Below are positions 45,526 to 56,869 of a DNA stretch of 64,000 bases, one piece after another. A program made the position numbers and the translations under genes. The DNA is from Pyrus communis (taxonomy: Eukaryota > Streptophyta > Magnoliopsida > Rosales > Rosaceae), in assembly GCF_963583255.1 (NCBI RefSeq), contig NC_084813.1:10092001-10156000 (forward strand). Reading direction: 5' to 3'. Position 1 is the first letter of the stretch; each line of letters begins with the position of its first letter. The notes under the pieces are model-generated. The model worked only from the letters and a program-made list of their open reading frames with translations, was not told the origin of the DNA and made no database searches.

Positions 45526-47730
45526 TGTGACAACCCGTTCCAAATTTTACGTTTTTATTTTATTTAAAAAGCGTGAAGTTACGAAATTGCCCTAGAGGCA
45601 AGGACTTTGATTTCTGTTGACCATCGTCTAGAGAGACGTATGACTTATTCTTTTAACATATTCTCGTAATACTCGTGGATGTGAACGCATAGACGAAAGC
45701 CGTTTGCGAGTCCGGATTATAACGGTATAGTTACGGACGTTCGAAATTGGTTATTCAAGGTTTAGCGTTTATTTAAATTAAATTCCCCCCTTGTCCCAAT
45801 CAGAATTGGAAGAAAGAAAAGAAAAAAAAAAAAAAAAAGGGAAGTGGGTTTTCGTCCACCCGCACCCACCGCGGGTGCCCATTTTCCAAGGCCGATTCCG
45901 GCCAACTCCGGTGGAGTTTTTCGATGCCACCACCACCATCTTGAAGCTCTCATTCCCCTCTACAAAACCCACCCAAGAACCACCTTGATTAACCATGGGA
46001 TGTGGAGGTTTGAGGCCACGAAAGTTGACGAAAATCAATGGTGCTCCGGCCACCCTTCTCGATTTTCCGGCAAATCGGCAAAGCAATGGCCGATGCCACC
46101 ACTTGGGCTTTGTAGCCCATCATCCCAGGAGCAAAACCCAACCAACCTTGACCCCGTTGGACCACCGTGGACGACGAATCGACGTCGGGAAGGTTTAGGC
46201 ACCCGCCGGCTTCGTGGGCAAAATTGACCATCTTCCGTCCACTTTTGGACTTCGTGGCAGGTATGAAAGTTGCTCCACTCACTGAGATCTTCATTTCTGT
46301 GAAGTTTGAGAATTTTTGGAAATAGTTGAATTTTCCGGCGAGGCGGGGCGGCGGAGCGTGGCCAGTGGGCCGCCAATGCTATTTTTAGGCTATGTCAAAT
46401 GTCTTGAATTCAGTTTTGTCATTTGAATGACGTAGGTTGATAGTTGGAACCTAAATTCGTTACGATACGTTACTTGATAAAACGTGAATCGATGATCCGA
46501 CCGTTGGATCGTCACCAAAATTGGATACATTATATTACGTAATATTTAAAGATTATAGGAATTTACGGATCAGGAATCCGACTTACGGATCTTCCTGAAT
46601 TGGATTTGTAAGTCAGTAAAATAAATGTTCACGGCCACTTGTTTTAGGCAATTGGCGGAGATTTGACCGTTGGATCGTAATGAAATTTTAATATGTTATT
46701 CTAGAAACATATTGTGGATCGTTGGGGGTTGCGGATTGGAAATCTGATATGCGGATCTTCCGGGTCAAGTTATACAGGGTTGTAAACCCTACCGTCGATC
46801 TTTGATCGACGGTTGACTTGTGGTCAATGGGTATCAAACTATTTTAGAATGTCGTTGAGGTTGTGTTTTATGTGAATTACATATTCTACGGATAAGAGTT
46901 CTGAGATGTGATTTGATAATTGGTCACAGGGACCAATCATTCAGGACGCCTCGATGCGTGCGCTAGAGAATCATAGCGTGGACTCCAGGTGAGTGCATCT
47001 TTTCCTTTTTATCGTACATATTATTAAGAGTTCAATCGACACTTTTAAATTGATTAGGCATATTACTTTCATACATATTTATTATGAATGTTTGAAGTAC
47101 TATATGAACTACGAATGGCTTGATCCCTGTTTAGGGTACGTAGACAGTCTAACGAGACGTTAGATGCAGCCATAAAATATTTGAGACAAAAGCCTTGCTT
47201 GGGAAATTGAGTAATGCGAAGGAAATTGGTAAAGGCAAGTTTTAGTTTTATAGCTAAATTAGTGTTAATTGGGTCGTCATGGATAATTATCCCTGAAAAT
47301 ATGTAGTTCGGGAGTAGGACGTTATTGATTGTACACTTCACACCGTATTGTTTATAATTGAGAATGTTTCGACATGGTTGAGTAGTAGATTGCATCATGA
47401 TATATCTATATGTATATTACTTGCATATAATTATTGGGAATGCTTTCAAGTGCAAAGGTGAACTCAGGACACCCAGGTAAGTTCAGGTGAGTTTATGGTA
47501 ATAGTTGAATCGATTGCGTTATAGCATGACTACAGTTATGAGTTAGGCAACTTCGATACTGTCGTACTGGTTGCCATGAGTTGCACATGTTATATTGAGA
47601 TGCATTGAGAGCTCATAAACCTGCACCCCGGTGTTAGTGCTCCCGCCCGTGGCCAGGGCACAGTCCTTCACGTGATGTTCACCTCCCGCACCTTATGCTC
47701 ACCTTGGATTCAAGGTAGGTGCACAGTCCT

Positions 47731-48281
47731 GTCGTACAGACCACTTTAGGTGGTTCCGACTCGTAGGTGACCCGCGATCATTCGCCCAGTCTTCACGTGA
47801 TCGTAGCACTTGAGCATATTTATTTACACCCAGTCCTGTCGTACAGACCACTTTAGGTGGTTCCGACTCGTGTGCAGGTATACTTATTGAGCTATTGGCT
47901 AGCCAGGATTGATGAGATATGGATAAGTCGTACAGGTCACTATAGGTGACTCCGACTTATATGCTAGCCATGATTGATGAGATATGGATAAGTCGTACAG
48001 GTCATTATAGGTGACTCCGACTTATATGCTAGCCAGGATTGATGATATATGGATAAGTCGTACAGGTCACTATAGGCGACTCCGACTTATATGCTAGCCA
48101 TGATTGATGAGATATGGATAAGTCGTACAGGTCACTATAGGTGACTCCGACTTATATGCTAGCCAGGATTGATGAGATATGGATAAGTCGTACAGGTCAC
48201 TATAGGTGACTCCGACTTATATGCTAGCCGTGATTGATGAGATATTGATAAGATGTACAAGTCATTTTAGATGACTCTGAC
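47731..48281 (+). repeat. Eight 30-nt hairpin modules in the plus solo LTR
   Basis: Modules at 47731-47760, 47838-47867, 47927-47956, 47992-48021, 48057-48086, 48122-48151, 48187-48216 and 48252-48281. Inner stems are ACCAC/GTGGT in the first two, GTCAC/GTGAC in most of the rest, GTCAT/ATGAC in the last. Outer stems are GTCG/CGAC except in the last, where pairing is lost. Loops are TTTAG or TATAG. Confidence 0.88.
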
Positions 48282-48287
48282 TGATAT
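47898..48287 (+). repeat. 65-bp tandem array, six units
   Basis: Units start GCTAGCCAGGATTGATGAGA at 47898, 47963, 48028, 48093, 48158 and 48223. The first five are nearly identical (CCAGG and CCATG alternate) and the sixth is diverged. Each contains one hairpin module. Confidence 0.93.
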
Positions 48288-48954
48288 ATCACTTTGTATT
48301 GATTTAGTTCATTTGGCCTACTTATTAATGTATGGTGGAGTTGATGGCAAACCGTGGTTTTGGTCATTTCTGAGTATGATTTGGATATATGTATATATGT
48401 TGTACTGTCTTATGGAAAACGATACGGGTTTTACATTTAGGGGCATTACTTTTTGAGAGGTAGTAACGTTGGGAAGCTTGGTTTTATTGCTTACTCACAC
48501 CTTCTGTTTGGTGCCCTCCAGGTTTTAACTGCTGAGTTTGTATCGACAAGAATCTGTGGCGAATCTTAGTATTGATGGATATTTTTGAGGGTATGATTCT
48601 TACCCACACTACTGTACCTTACTTATGCTCTGACATCGCGTGTGAAATGGGTTCGCTCTCACTCGTAGCGCACTCTGGTATTGAGACACTTTAGATTCAA
48701 ATTCATTCACTTTTTATACACTATCACATTTTATGGCTTCGTCACCTTCCAGGTGTCGGCCAGCACAACTCGATTCAGGGTCCAAGTGGACTTTCTGGGT
48801 CGGGGTGTGTCATTTTAAAAATGTTTTAAATTGAAAATTAATTAGGAGATTAAATGAAGTTATGTATTAAGATCCTAAATCAATTACCTAATTTTTATTT
48901 TAAAAAATTATGTAGCTAACATGTAAATTCATAAATAGTGTTTTATTTTTTATT

Positions 48955-49086
48955 TTTGAACAAACGGTATTATCTATGCTAGGAGGGAGCGGCGGGGGGG
49001 GGGGGGTGCTTAGTCTCACAATGGACTAGTAATAATGTGGTTCAAACTCGCATTTGGAAAGAATCGAACCTAAGAGCTTTCACCCA
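48955..49086 (-). mobile_element. Truncated tRNA-like SINE, minus orientation
   Basis: Plus strand TTTTTGAACAAACGGTATTATCTATG, a G-run, CACAATGGACTAGTAATAATG, GGTTCAAACTCGC and GAATCGAACCTAAGAG match the inverse of the SINE at 50095; the 5' tRNA-like end is cut off. Confidence 0.65.
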
Positions 49087-49471
49087 AAGACTTCGATAAA
49101 AACTTGAAAGCCAAGGAACATTAAGTCATTTCCAATGGATCAAGCCATAGGGCCATTTGCCATGTTTTGGCTCGAAATGAGACAAAATCCAACTCCAATG
49201 GAGGGCTAGGCAAAAAAAAAAAGGGACCCACCAGATCATTTCTCAGCCATTTGGCCATCGGGCTGGGCACTTTGAGCCAGATAACCAACCCGTTTGAAGG
49301 GCCCAAGCTATCAGCAACCCACTTGCTAGCTGACGCCATTAGATTTTGAATTTTTTTTTAAGACAAAATTTAAAAATTCTAATTTTGTTTTCTATAAATA
49401 CCTAAGCTATTTCTACACAATGGCCCTCCACTCCAGCACATCCTTATATTCCGTCCGCCACCACAACTTCA

Positions 49472-49756
49472 TGTGACATCCCACATCGCCCAGGGGAGTG
49501 ATCCTTAAATGTATATTCCCATCCCTACCTAGCACGAGGCCTTTTGGGAGCTCACTGGTTTCGGGTTCCGTAGGAACTCCGAAGTTAAGCGAGAAGGAGG
49601 CTAGAGCAATCCTATGATGGGTGACCCACTGGGAAGTTGCTCGTGAGTTCCCAAAAACAAAACCGTGAGGGAATGGTAAGCCCAAAGCGGACAATATCGT
49701 GCTACGGTAGTGGAGTCGGGCCCGGGAAGTAGTCCCACCCGGGTCGGGATGTGACA
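49472..49756 (+). mobile_element. Solo Cassandra LTR
   Basis: 285 bp, TGTGACATCCC...GGGATGTGACA, with a perfect 5-bp duplication CTTCA at 49467-49471 and 49757-49761. It carries a 5S rRNA-like stretch in the sense direction, the defining mark of Cassandra terminal-repeat retrotransposons in miniature. No internal region is left. Confidence 0.93.
49561..49645 (+). other. 5S rRNA-like segment within the Cassandra LTR
   Basis: GGAACTCCGAAGTTAAGCG and GATGGGTGACCCACTGGGAA match conserved parts of plant 5S rRNA, including the A-box and C-box regions used by RNA polymerase III. The segment between them differs from true 5S, so this is part of the element and not a ribosomal gene. Confidence 0.85.
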
Positions 49757-50094
49757 CTTCACATCCCCGAAGAGATACATTATTGCCATTGTGACTGTTT
49801 TTTAGCCTTGCCAACAATCCTTGGTATCGCTAGCTGGGCTATCTTCTTGTTGCATTGCCCTATTGGCTAAAGCAAAACTATAAACTACAATTCGCTAAAA
49901 GACAAAAACTAAATTGGTTCACTTCCACACGTAGCAGCACCCTAGCTCAAAGTTCCCTGGAAGGAAGTTTAATGGCTTGACATATTATCTTTCCTCATTT
50001 TATTTCTATTCTTCTCATTCTTTAAACTCCTAATTTGTTGTAATATTTAATTCTAAGTTGTTGTAGTTTTAATATTTAAGATGTATTTCAATTG

Positions 50095-50264
50095 CCACTT
50101 AGTACTATGGTCTAATGATATTCATTTTCACTTATAAGTGAGAGGTCTTAGGTTCAATTCTCACCAATGGTGAATTTGAATCACATTATTGCTAGTCTAT
50201 TGTGAGGCTAAGCCCACCTCCCTTAGTGTAGATAATATCGTTTGTTCAAAAAAAAAAAAAAAAA
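50095..50264 (+). mobile_element. tRNA-like SINE, best preserved copy
   Basis: Order: tRNA-like 5' end (TTAGTACTATGGTCTAATGA, A-box), B-box GGTTCAATTCTC, body AATTTGAATCACATTATTGC, 3' end GATAATATCGTTTGTTC, A-run 50248-50264. Flanking AAGATGTATTTCAATT (50078-50094) and AAGATGTTGTATTTCAATT (50263-50281) form a target duplication, as expected for LINE-mobilised SINEs. Confidence 0.82.
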
Positions 50265-50712
50265 GATGTTGTATTTCAATTAAGTTGTAATTCAATGAAA
50301 TTGTGATATTTGAATTAATGTCTAAGTTGTTAACATGCAAGTAAAATTAAAATAGTTAATAATACAAAATTTAAACAATATTTAACGACACGTGTCACTC
50401 AAAATCTTATCCAAAAAATTATTGAGATTATATAAAGATAAGAAATCTATAGGCTTATTTATTTAGCGACAAGTGACACTCAAAATATGTTCGGAAACTT
50501 ATTTTAATATGATAGTTTAATTCAATTAACCAATAAAGTTAAAGAACAAACTTAAAATAATAAACTATTGAGAGACTAAAAAATAGCCCCCTTTAGTTGG
50601 AGATGGTATATAAATATGGCTTGGCACTATTTATTAAAAAATAATTTATTGCAGGGTTATAATCTGGACGGGGACTAAACATAACCCATTCGGTGGGAGA
50701 TGGCCTTGGTAA

Positions 50713-51399
50713 GGAGGGACCAGATACTAATTTTTCTTATTTCTTTCCATGTATCCACTAAAATATATTTTGATGGTCAGAAATGGGCCGTGTCGGTGTT
50801 TTAAAATTACAATTTTGCCTTTCGTCTTCAAACATGCATAACTTGTTCGTTACATGTCAGAATTACGTCCCGTTTGTGTCCACATGTTCATATTGAAGAG
50901 TACTATTTAAATATGGCTGGAAAAGAGACAAAAAGTGAAAATAATTCAGATGTACATGTAGGAAATCCACGCGGCCTATCAAGGGGTTTTTGGTACATTC
51001 ATTGCTTCTAGAAATAAAAAACATTAAAATTGAGGACGAGGTGTCACACATATCGTCTTTATTTTAGAAACACAAGAAAAGAGAGATGAAAAGAAGGGGT
51101 TACATGGATTTTGTAGTACCTTTTGTTAAACTACACAAGATATTGGCATAAAAGTTTATCAATGTCTTCGTCTTTACTGGTAAACAAATTTGGTATTTAA
51201 ATTTGATGACTCTAACATCATTATAATGAGCAAAGAAATTGTTGCTCAGCTAGTTAAGAGCATTCTCCTTTGCTCATAATGTTCCAAGTTCGCATCCTCC
51301 TTCCCCAATATTGATCGACGTGCACAAAAAACATTGATAAATAAAAGGAAAACAATAAATCCCAAGTCCCATTATTTCACCAAGATAGGTCTACCTGTA
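50713..51399. other. 3' flank of the kinase pseudogene
   Basis: No gene supported. The frame 50863-51051 has no known domain. Confidence 0.45.
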
Positions 51400-51626
51400 C
51401 TATCTAACTGAGAGACTTTCCAATTCCATAGAGATGGAATTCATCTTAGACACCATCTCAATGGAACTTCCTAGTTCAGTTTCATTGCCGCTCTGCTTTT
51501 CTCGAGCTAGTTCTGTTGCCAAACACTCCTTTAGTCCCACAGCTACCTCACTCATGGTAGGCATTTTGGTGGCATCTGCAGATACACATGCCATTGCTAT
51601 TTCCACAGCTTTCCAGCCAGAGCTAA

Positions 51627-52271
51627 TGTCACATCCCGGCCCGGGGGGGACCACTTCCCGGGCCCGCTCCACCACCGTAGCACAATATTGTCCGCTTTGG
51701 GCCCCGACCACGCCCTCACGGTTTTGTTTCTGGGAACTCACACGAGAACTTCTCGATGGGTCACCCATCTTGGGAATGCTCTCGCGCACTACTCGCTTAA
51801 CTTCGGAGTTCCTACGGAACCCGAAGCCAGTGAGCTCCCAAAAGGCCTCGTGCTAGGTAAGGATGAGAATATACATATAAGGATCACTCCCCTAGGTGAT
51901 GTGGGATGTCACAATCCACCCCCTTTAGGGGCCCGACGTCCTCGTCGGCATACCACGGCCAGGGTTAGGCTCTGATACCAAATTGTCACATCTCGGCCCG
52001 GGGGGGGACCACTTCCCGGGCCCGCTCCACCACCGTAGCACGATATTGTCCGCTTTGGGCCCCGACCACTCCCTCACGGTTTTGTTTCTGGGAACTCACA
52101 CTAGAACTTCCCGATGGGTCACCCATCTTGGGAATGCTCTCGCGCACTACTCGCTTAACTTCGGAGTTCCTACGGAACCCGAAGCCAATGAGCTCCTAAA
52201 AGGCCTCGTGCTAGGTAAGGATGGGAATATACATATAAGGATCACTTCCCTGGGTGATGTGGGATGTCACA
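51627..52271 (-). mobile_element. Complete Cassandra element in a kinase exon
   Basis: Two LTRs (51627-51913 and 51984-52271, about 96% identical by eye) flank a 70-bp centre. On the minus strand the centre holds the PBS TTTGGTATCAGAGCC (51968-51982, initiator tRNA-Met type) and a PPT AAAGGGGGTGGAT next to the left LTR. Each LTR has the 5S-like segment (minus sense). The target duplication GCTAA is perfect at 51622-51626 and 52272-52276; removing the element and one copy restores the kinase reading NFNVSSGWKAVEIAM. No coding capacity, as usual for Cassandra. Confidence 0.95.
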
Positions 52272-53629
52272 GCTAACATTGAAGTTTCTCTCTAACCTCG
52301 AATCGAAGATCCCGTTAATGTCTCCCTTTTCAAGCATGAAAGCAACCCAATCACTGATGTGATCATGTGTTTTTGACAAAACATGTTTACTTGTGATAAT
52401 CTCCAACAGTACAACTCCAAGGCTGTAGACGTCGCTTTTCTCATTTAACCTGTTTGATAAGTAGTACCTGAAAATCAAACCATGTATGCAACTCAAGTCA
52501 TATCTTCTGAATTTTATATTTTTTTCTCAATTTGGAGTTATTCTTCCTTGCCAGTTAACCAATTTGGAAGATCTAAAGGCTTGTTTGATAACTATTGTAC
52601 ATTAAAATTAAATAAATGAACTTTGTCAGTGAAAACTCAAAATTTGGATTTTGTTTTGGTGTATGCAGGCAAACTAAAAGTTCTTTGTAGAATGCTTCCC
52701 CACCATTTAAAGCACCTAAGCACCAAAAATACTTTCTCAGGGGCAAGGTACCTAGGAGTTCTAGCAACACGCGTCGATATATGCGAACCATCCTCTGTAA
52801 GAAAATTTCTGGATAGGCCAAAATCAGATATTTTGGTTTGGAAATTTTCATTGAGCAAGATGTTTGATGATTTTACATCCCTGTGGATTATGGGTGGCTT
52901 ACAGCCATAGTGTAGATACTCCAATACTGCATTTCAAAATTAAGAGAGCACTTGATAAAATTTATATAAGGAGATTACATAAGGAGATGCTAGCTAAAAG
53001 AAGATGATGAGAAATTGCTGAAACGATCAGTTATATCTGAGTTACGTCGTCATTATATGATCTTGTTGTCGTCGATACTTGATTGGTATATTGTCGATAT
53101 TTAATTTCTGATCTTCTTAGCCAATTTTATAATGAAATCACTTGAGTTGCATACCTTGTGCAGAATCTATTGCTATTTGAAGTCTACCTTCCCAAGTCAA
53201 GACACTTGCACTGCTATCTACATCCATAACAATTTAAAATTTTCAACCTTCAACATAAATTAATGTTGTTCTATAAGAAACATTATATTGCTGCAGATCA
53301 ATATAGAATTTATTTTCTCGAAAAAATAAATTTCAAGAGTTAAAAAAAACATCAAGGCTCACTGCCCCAACAATTTACAAGTACTAAGAATAGGTAATTA
53401 ATTTTCTACTGAATAATTTCAATTGCAAACAAACCTGAAACCGAAAGATATGTTCGTAAGTTGCCATTGGCCATGAACTCGTAAACGAGCCCCTTGTTGG
53501 TCTTATCATTGCAATGCCCTACAAGGCTTGTCAAGTTTATATGATGAACTCTCACAAGAACGTCAACCTGTAATTCAAGACACCACAAACAGAACGTTCT
53601 AGTTTATTATATACGATTGAGACCAAAAA

Positions 53630-53730
53630 GAGTAATGCTATTTATACGCATAAATTGTTATCATTGATGACATACACTACTGTATTAGAGGGTGTGTCAA
53701 CAATTCTGCGCTTCTAATTATAGAATTACT
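53630..53730. mobile_element. ~100-bp MITE in a kinase pseudogene intron
   Basis: Ends AGTAATGCTATTTATAC and, inverted, AGTAATTCTATAATTAG; flanked by GACCAAAA on both sides (53621-53628 and 53732-53739). Related in end sequence to 12492-12637. Confidence 0.55.
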
Positions 53731-54785
53731 GGACCAAAAGTATTGAACTAATTTATAGGGACAGACGTGCCTCTGCACGAAATTCTTGAGGCCCTTGAAC
53801 CGACGATGGTGAAAGTATCTTCACAGCTACTTGAGTTTCTCCTATGCATCCATGATAAACTATTCCAAATCCTCCTTGGCCAAGAATCCTCTGAAAGTTA
53901 TTGGTGATCTTCTGTATCTTGGAGAATTAAACTATCGTTGAATTGACCCAATGGTGGCTTTTGCTATCATTTCAAGTTAGTAAGAGGATGTTTGGAAGTC
54001 GTACGATGTTGTCTTTACAAAAACTTGAACAAATTAAATCTTACCATGTCGCCTTTTCCTTATCAAGACAAAGCAGATAGATGCCACAATTAATAACAGG
54101 ACTGAAATCCCAACGGTTAATCCTACCACTGGAGTAACAGACTTGTGCTGCTGTTTCTTCTTCTTCAATCCACAAGAAACTTGCTCGGCTAGATTTGGGT
54201 TTTCACACAAACTGACACCAGAATGGTGGATAGCATCAACAATAGTTAGATATTTTTTATCAATTTAAAGGTACACCTCTTTAACATCAGTAGAAAATGT
54301 TATAATTCTCAACAAGATTCAAGTTTGTTGATAGGTATATAATATCGGATCAGTTTATGTACTCACGATACAAAGAAACTGAAAACAGAAGCATACCTCT
54401 GTTAATTAGTTCTTCGTCAATTTTAGCTCTTACACAATTTAGGTGAGCTAAACTAAATATGAAAAAGATAATGATTTGTGGAAAAGGCACACCTTATTGA
54501 TAACAAACTGTTGTTTCTTCTTTCAATCAGTCCTGTGGGAACTGAGCCTGTCAACTTGTTTTTCTCTAAGTTTCTGCAAAGGTAGATTAAGCACTATATT
54601 TATCACCATATTCTTTGTTATAAAGGTTCAATTAGCCCCATTTATAACCAAGTAACTTACAGGATATTTAAATTTGGCAATTCAGACAAAAAGTCTGGAA
54701 TTGGTCCTGTCAAGTTGTTTGATAAATCCCTGAAACATTCAGCAGCTGAAATTATAATATCCATTGTACCAATGAAATTACGACC

Positions 54786-54810
54786 TATATATATATATAT
54801 ATATATATAT
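54786..54810. repeat. (AT)n microsatellite in a kinase pseudogene intron
   Basis: About 12 AT dinucleotides. Confidence 0.9.
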
Positions 54811-56869
54811 AAATATGCGTGTCTGTGTATGTAATATGTATATATCTTACAATGTCTGTATCGTTGCAAGATCAGATATGGAACGATCTATCTTCCCTGT
54901 CAATCTACTTGACGACAAGTTCCTGTTAATTTGCATGTTCCATAACTTCTTAGATCACTAAGACAGAGGCGGAATAATTTCAAACGAGTATATCGAGAGT
55001 TTGTGAGATGCATAGATGCTTACAAGGAAATGATTCTTGGGGGCTCTTGTTGATGATAGCTACAATTTAGACCTTCCCACAAGTAAACTTGAGGGGCACA
55101 TGGATCACCTTGCCAATTCTTTTTTATACTATAAGTTGACTTGATGTTTGCGATCGCATCAACTAATATTTTGGTAAGCAAATAGAAATTATCATCAATA
55201 TCAGTCATATACATGAGAACATGGATAAACTTGTGACGAAGAGTTCCTTACAGTCCTGTTGGTTTGTTTCTGATTGTAAGAATTCTTTTACCGTATAAAC
55301 CTCCAAGGCATTGAGGATGGGTGATTGCAGAGGCTCCTCATCCCCATAGATTACGAAATCAAATTGTCCACTCAAAACTCTAGAGTTGTAAATAGTAGTT
55401 GTGTTCAAGTAATCACGAGAAAATATCCCCTGAAAGGACTCCCCGTTCCTTAAAATGTAAAGCCATCTAGACTGGTTTTGCTTTTTAACTTCTGCAAAGT
55501 GCATGTAAATGTAGTATTGTGTATTATTATCAGGAGGCACCCACCCAAAGTACAAGGTACCATTCGCCGTGATAGCAGTTCGCATGACAGTGGAGGGTAG
55601 TTGGAAATCATTGTCGGGTCCAGAGTTAACGGTATTTAAGGTGCGTAATGTTGTCAAATTATCGTTTTTATAGCCAACCAGTAGCGATCAAGAACATCGT
55701 CCGGATGCCTAAATAGATCAGATTTAAAGATATTTATCAGTGTTAATGTAGCTAGGAAGTTGTTATTAATTACCACTCTAAAAAAGTCAATCATGCACTC
55801 CTTTATTTTTTTCTACTAGATAAAAGTGCATAATAACTTTTTTGAAATACAAATTAACAGCAACTCACTTTAGCTATTTGACCAGTGGATTGATCTCCTA
55901 GCTAGGAGAGTACGTCTAAGTAAATACTTTCCCACATACGACACCTTCTCTCGATTGACCGGTGTCTAACCGGCTGTTAAGCGCCAATGACCCCATTTGG
56001 GTTTCATAAGATGCATTAGGTAAAACCCTGAGTTTTATACTTGATATGAATGGAACCCCGGAGCCCGTGTTCACCAGACAAATATGTATATAATTCCGCC
56101 AAGGGACATGAGCTCTTTATGTCTATCTGCGGTGGTGGCATTCTCCAGCGTGACTAATAATCCCCAAAAATTAGCTCCGAGATGCAGTTCAAACTCTGGA
56201 TATTTATCTTGGCCGTCATAATTTCCATAGAAGAAACTTGCTCGGATTAAATATTTGGTGCCACTTGTAACGTTGATCTTGTAGCAGTTCCTGATTCTTT
56301 GAGGGAAGCTCCTCACATACCAGTACGGTTGTATCTTTCGACCTCTTTGAACTGGCAATAGGAACTTACTTTCACCACTGTCTATGAAGTTGGCGTCTGA
56401 AATATACTTAACGAACGTTGTCTTTTTGATATAGCTCGAACCTTCTGGTAGGCCGCAATCTATGCTAATGAAGCCTGTAACAAAAAAAAAAAAAAAAAAC
56501 ACAACGTTACAATGGATGCATTGCAGGTGTTTAATATATATGTTTGCACATTTGTTGTTGTAGATATTCATATATCATCCAGGGCATGAACCTGGAGCAT
56601 AAGAGCAAAAGCACCGAGCAGTGAAAAGAGGAATCGCTCGAATATCTGTGACGTCATTGGTCTGGCGAAACAAATCCGAATGTAGATCATTTTATAGACG
56701 GGTAAATGCCATCATGGGAGATCAGATTTCCTGGCCGAGCAATACATACAACGCATTCTTGGTCCTAATATATATAATCAATGTGGGCAGGACAACGTGA
56801 AAAGAGAGGGGCGAAGACCAATGGTATGTAACACGAACGGGGTAACAAGTCAAGATAATGAGAAATTTT

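Larger units (their letters stand above)
45526..48812 (+). mobile_element. 3287-bp solo LTR, long-LTR family, plus
   Basis: Starts TGTGACAACCCG, ends GGGGTGTGTCA, with a perfect 5-bp duplication TTTTA at 45521-45525 and 48813-48817. No gag or pol, PBS or PPT occurs inside, so it is a solo LTR. The length suits a gypsy-type element, though that is inference because no internal domain survives. It contains 8 hairpin modules and a 65-bp tandem array. The overlapping frames at 45762-46376 lie in a GC-richer stretch and resemble no protein I know. Confidence 0.87.
49120..50712. mobile_element. hAT-like composite with inner insertions
   Basis: The left (TCATTTCCAATGGATCAAGCC) and inverted right (AAGGCCATCTCCCACCGAATGG) ends resemble the GCCATCTCCAACC ends of the element at 16121-16720. 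The internal CTCCAATGGAGGGCTAGGC also matches that family. A solo Cassandra LTR (49472-49756) and a SINE (50095-50264) are inserted within. Borders are uncertain and no gene is seen. Confidence 0.5.
51400..56657 (-). pseudogene. Malectin-LRR receptor-like kinase, disabled
   Basis: Order on the minus strand: signal peptide (from 56657, MTSQIFERFLFSLLGAFALM), malectin-like domain (GFISIDCGLPEGSSY at about 56480; YIHICLVNTGSG; HPDDVLDRYW; NDFQLPSTVMRTA), WQGDPCAP, LRRs (DLSNNLTGPIPDFLSELPNL), a membrane segment at about 54060-54120, then the kinase: [83 protein letters not shown]. The family includes SIRK/FRK1-like kinases of plant immunity and senescence. Lesions: Cassandra in the kinase exon (51627-52271); frameshifts in the malectin region (about 56080 and 55665); a splice donor after CCTGA at about 52735 that reads GA rather than GT; two Gly-to-Arg changes in the activation segment ([11 protein letters not shown]). 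The exon 1 donor is also unclear. It cannot encode a full receptor. Confidence 0.88.

Noticed and set aside
45762..46376. Cluster of open frames on both strands with Pro/Arg/Trp-rich products
   Set aside because: They overlap each other in all frames in a GC-rich part of the solo LTR and match nothing known; composition explains them.
47898..48287. CRISPR-like regular repeats
   Set aside because: Contiguous 65-bp tandem units without unique spacers, in a plant retrotransposon LTR.
49530..49650. Possible 5S rRNA gene
   Set aside because: The 5S-like part is embedded in a Cassandra LTR with target duplication, and the region between the boxes diverges from true 5S.
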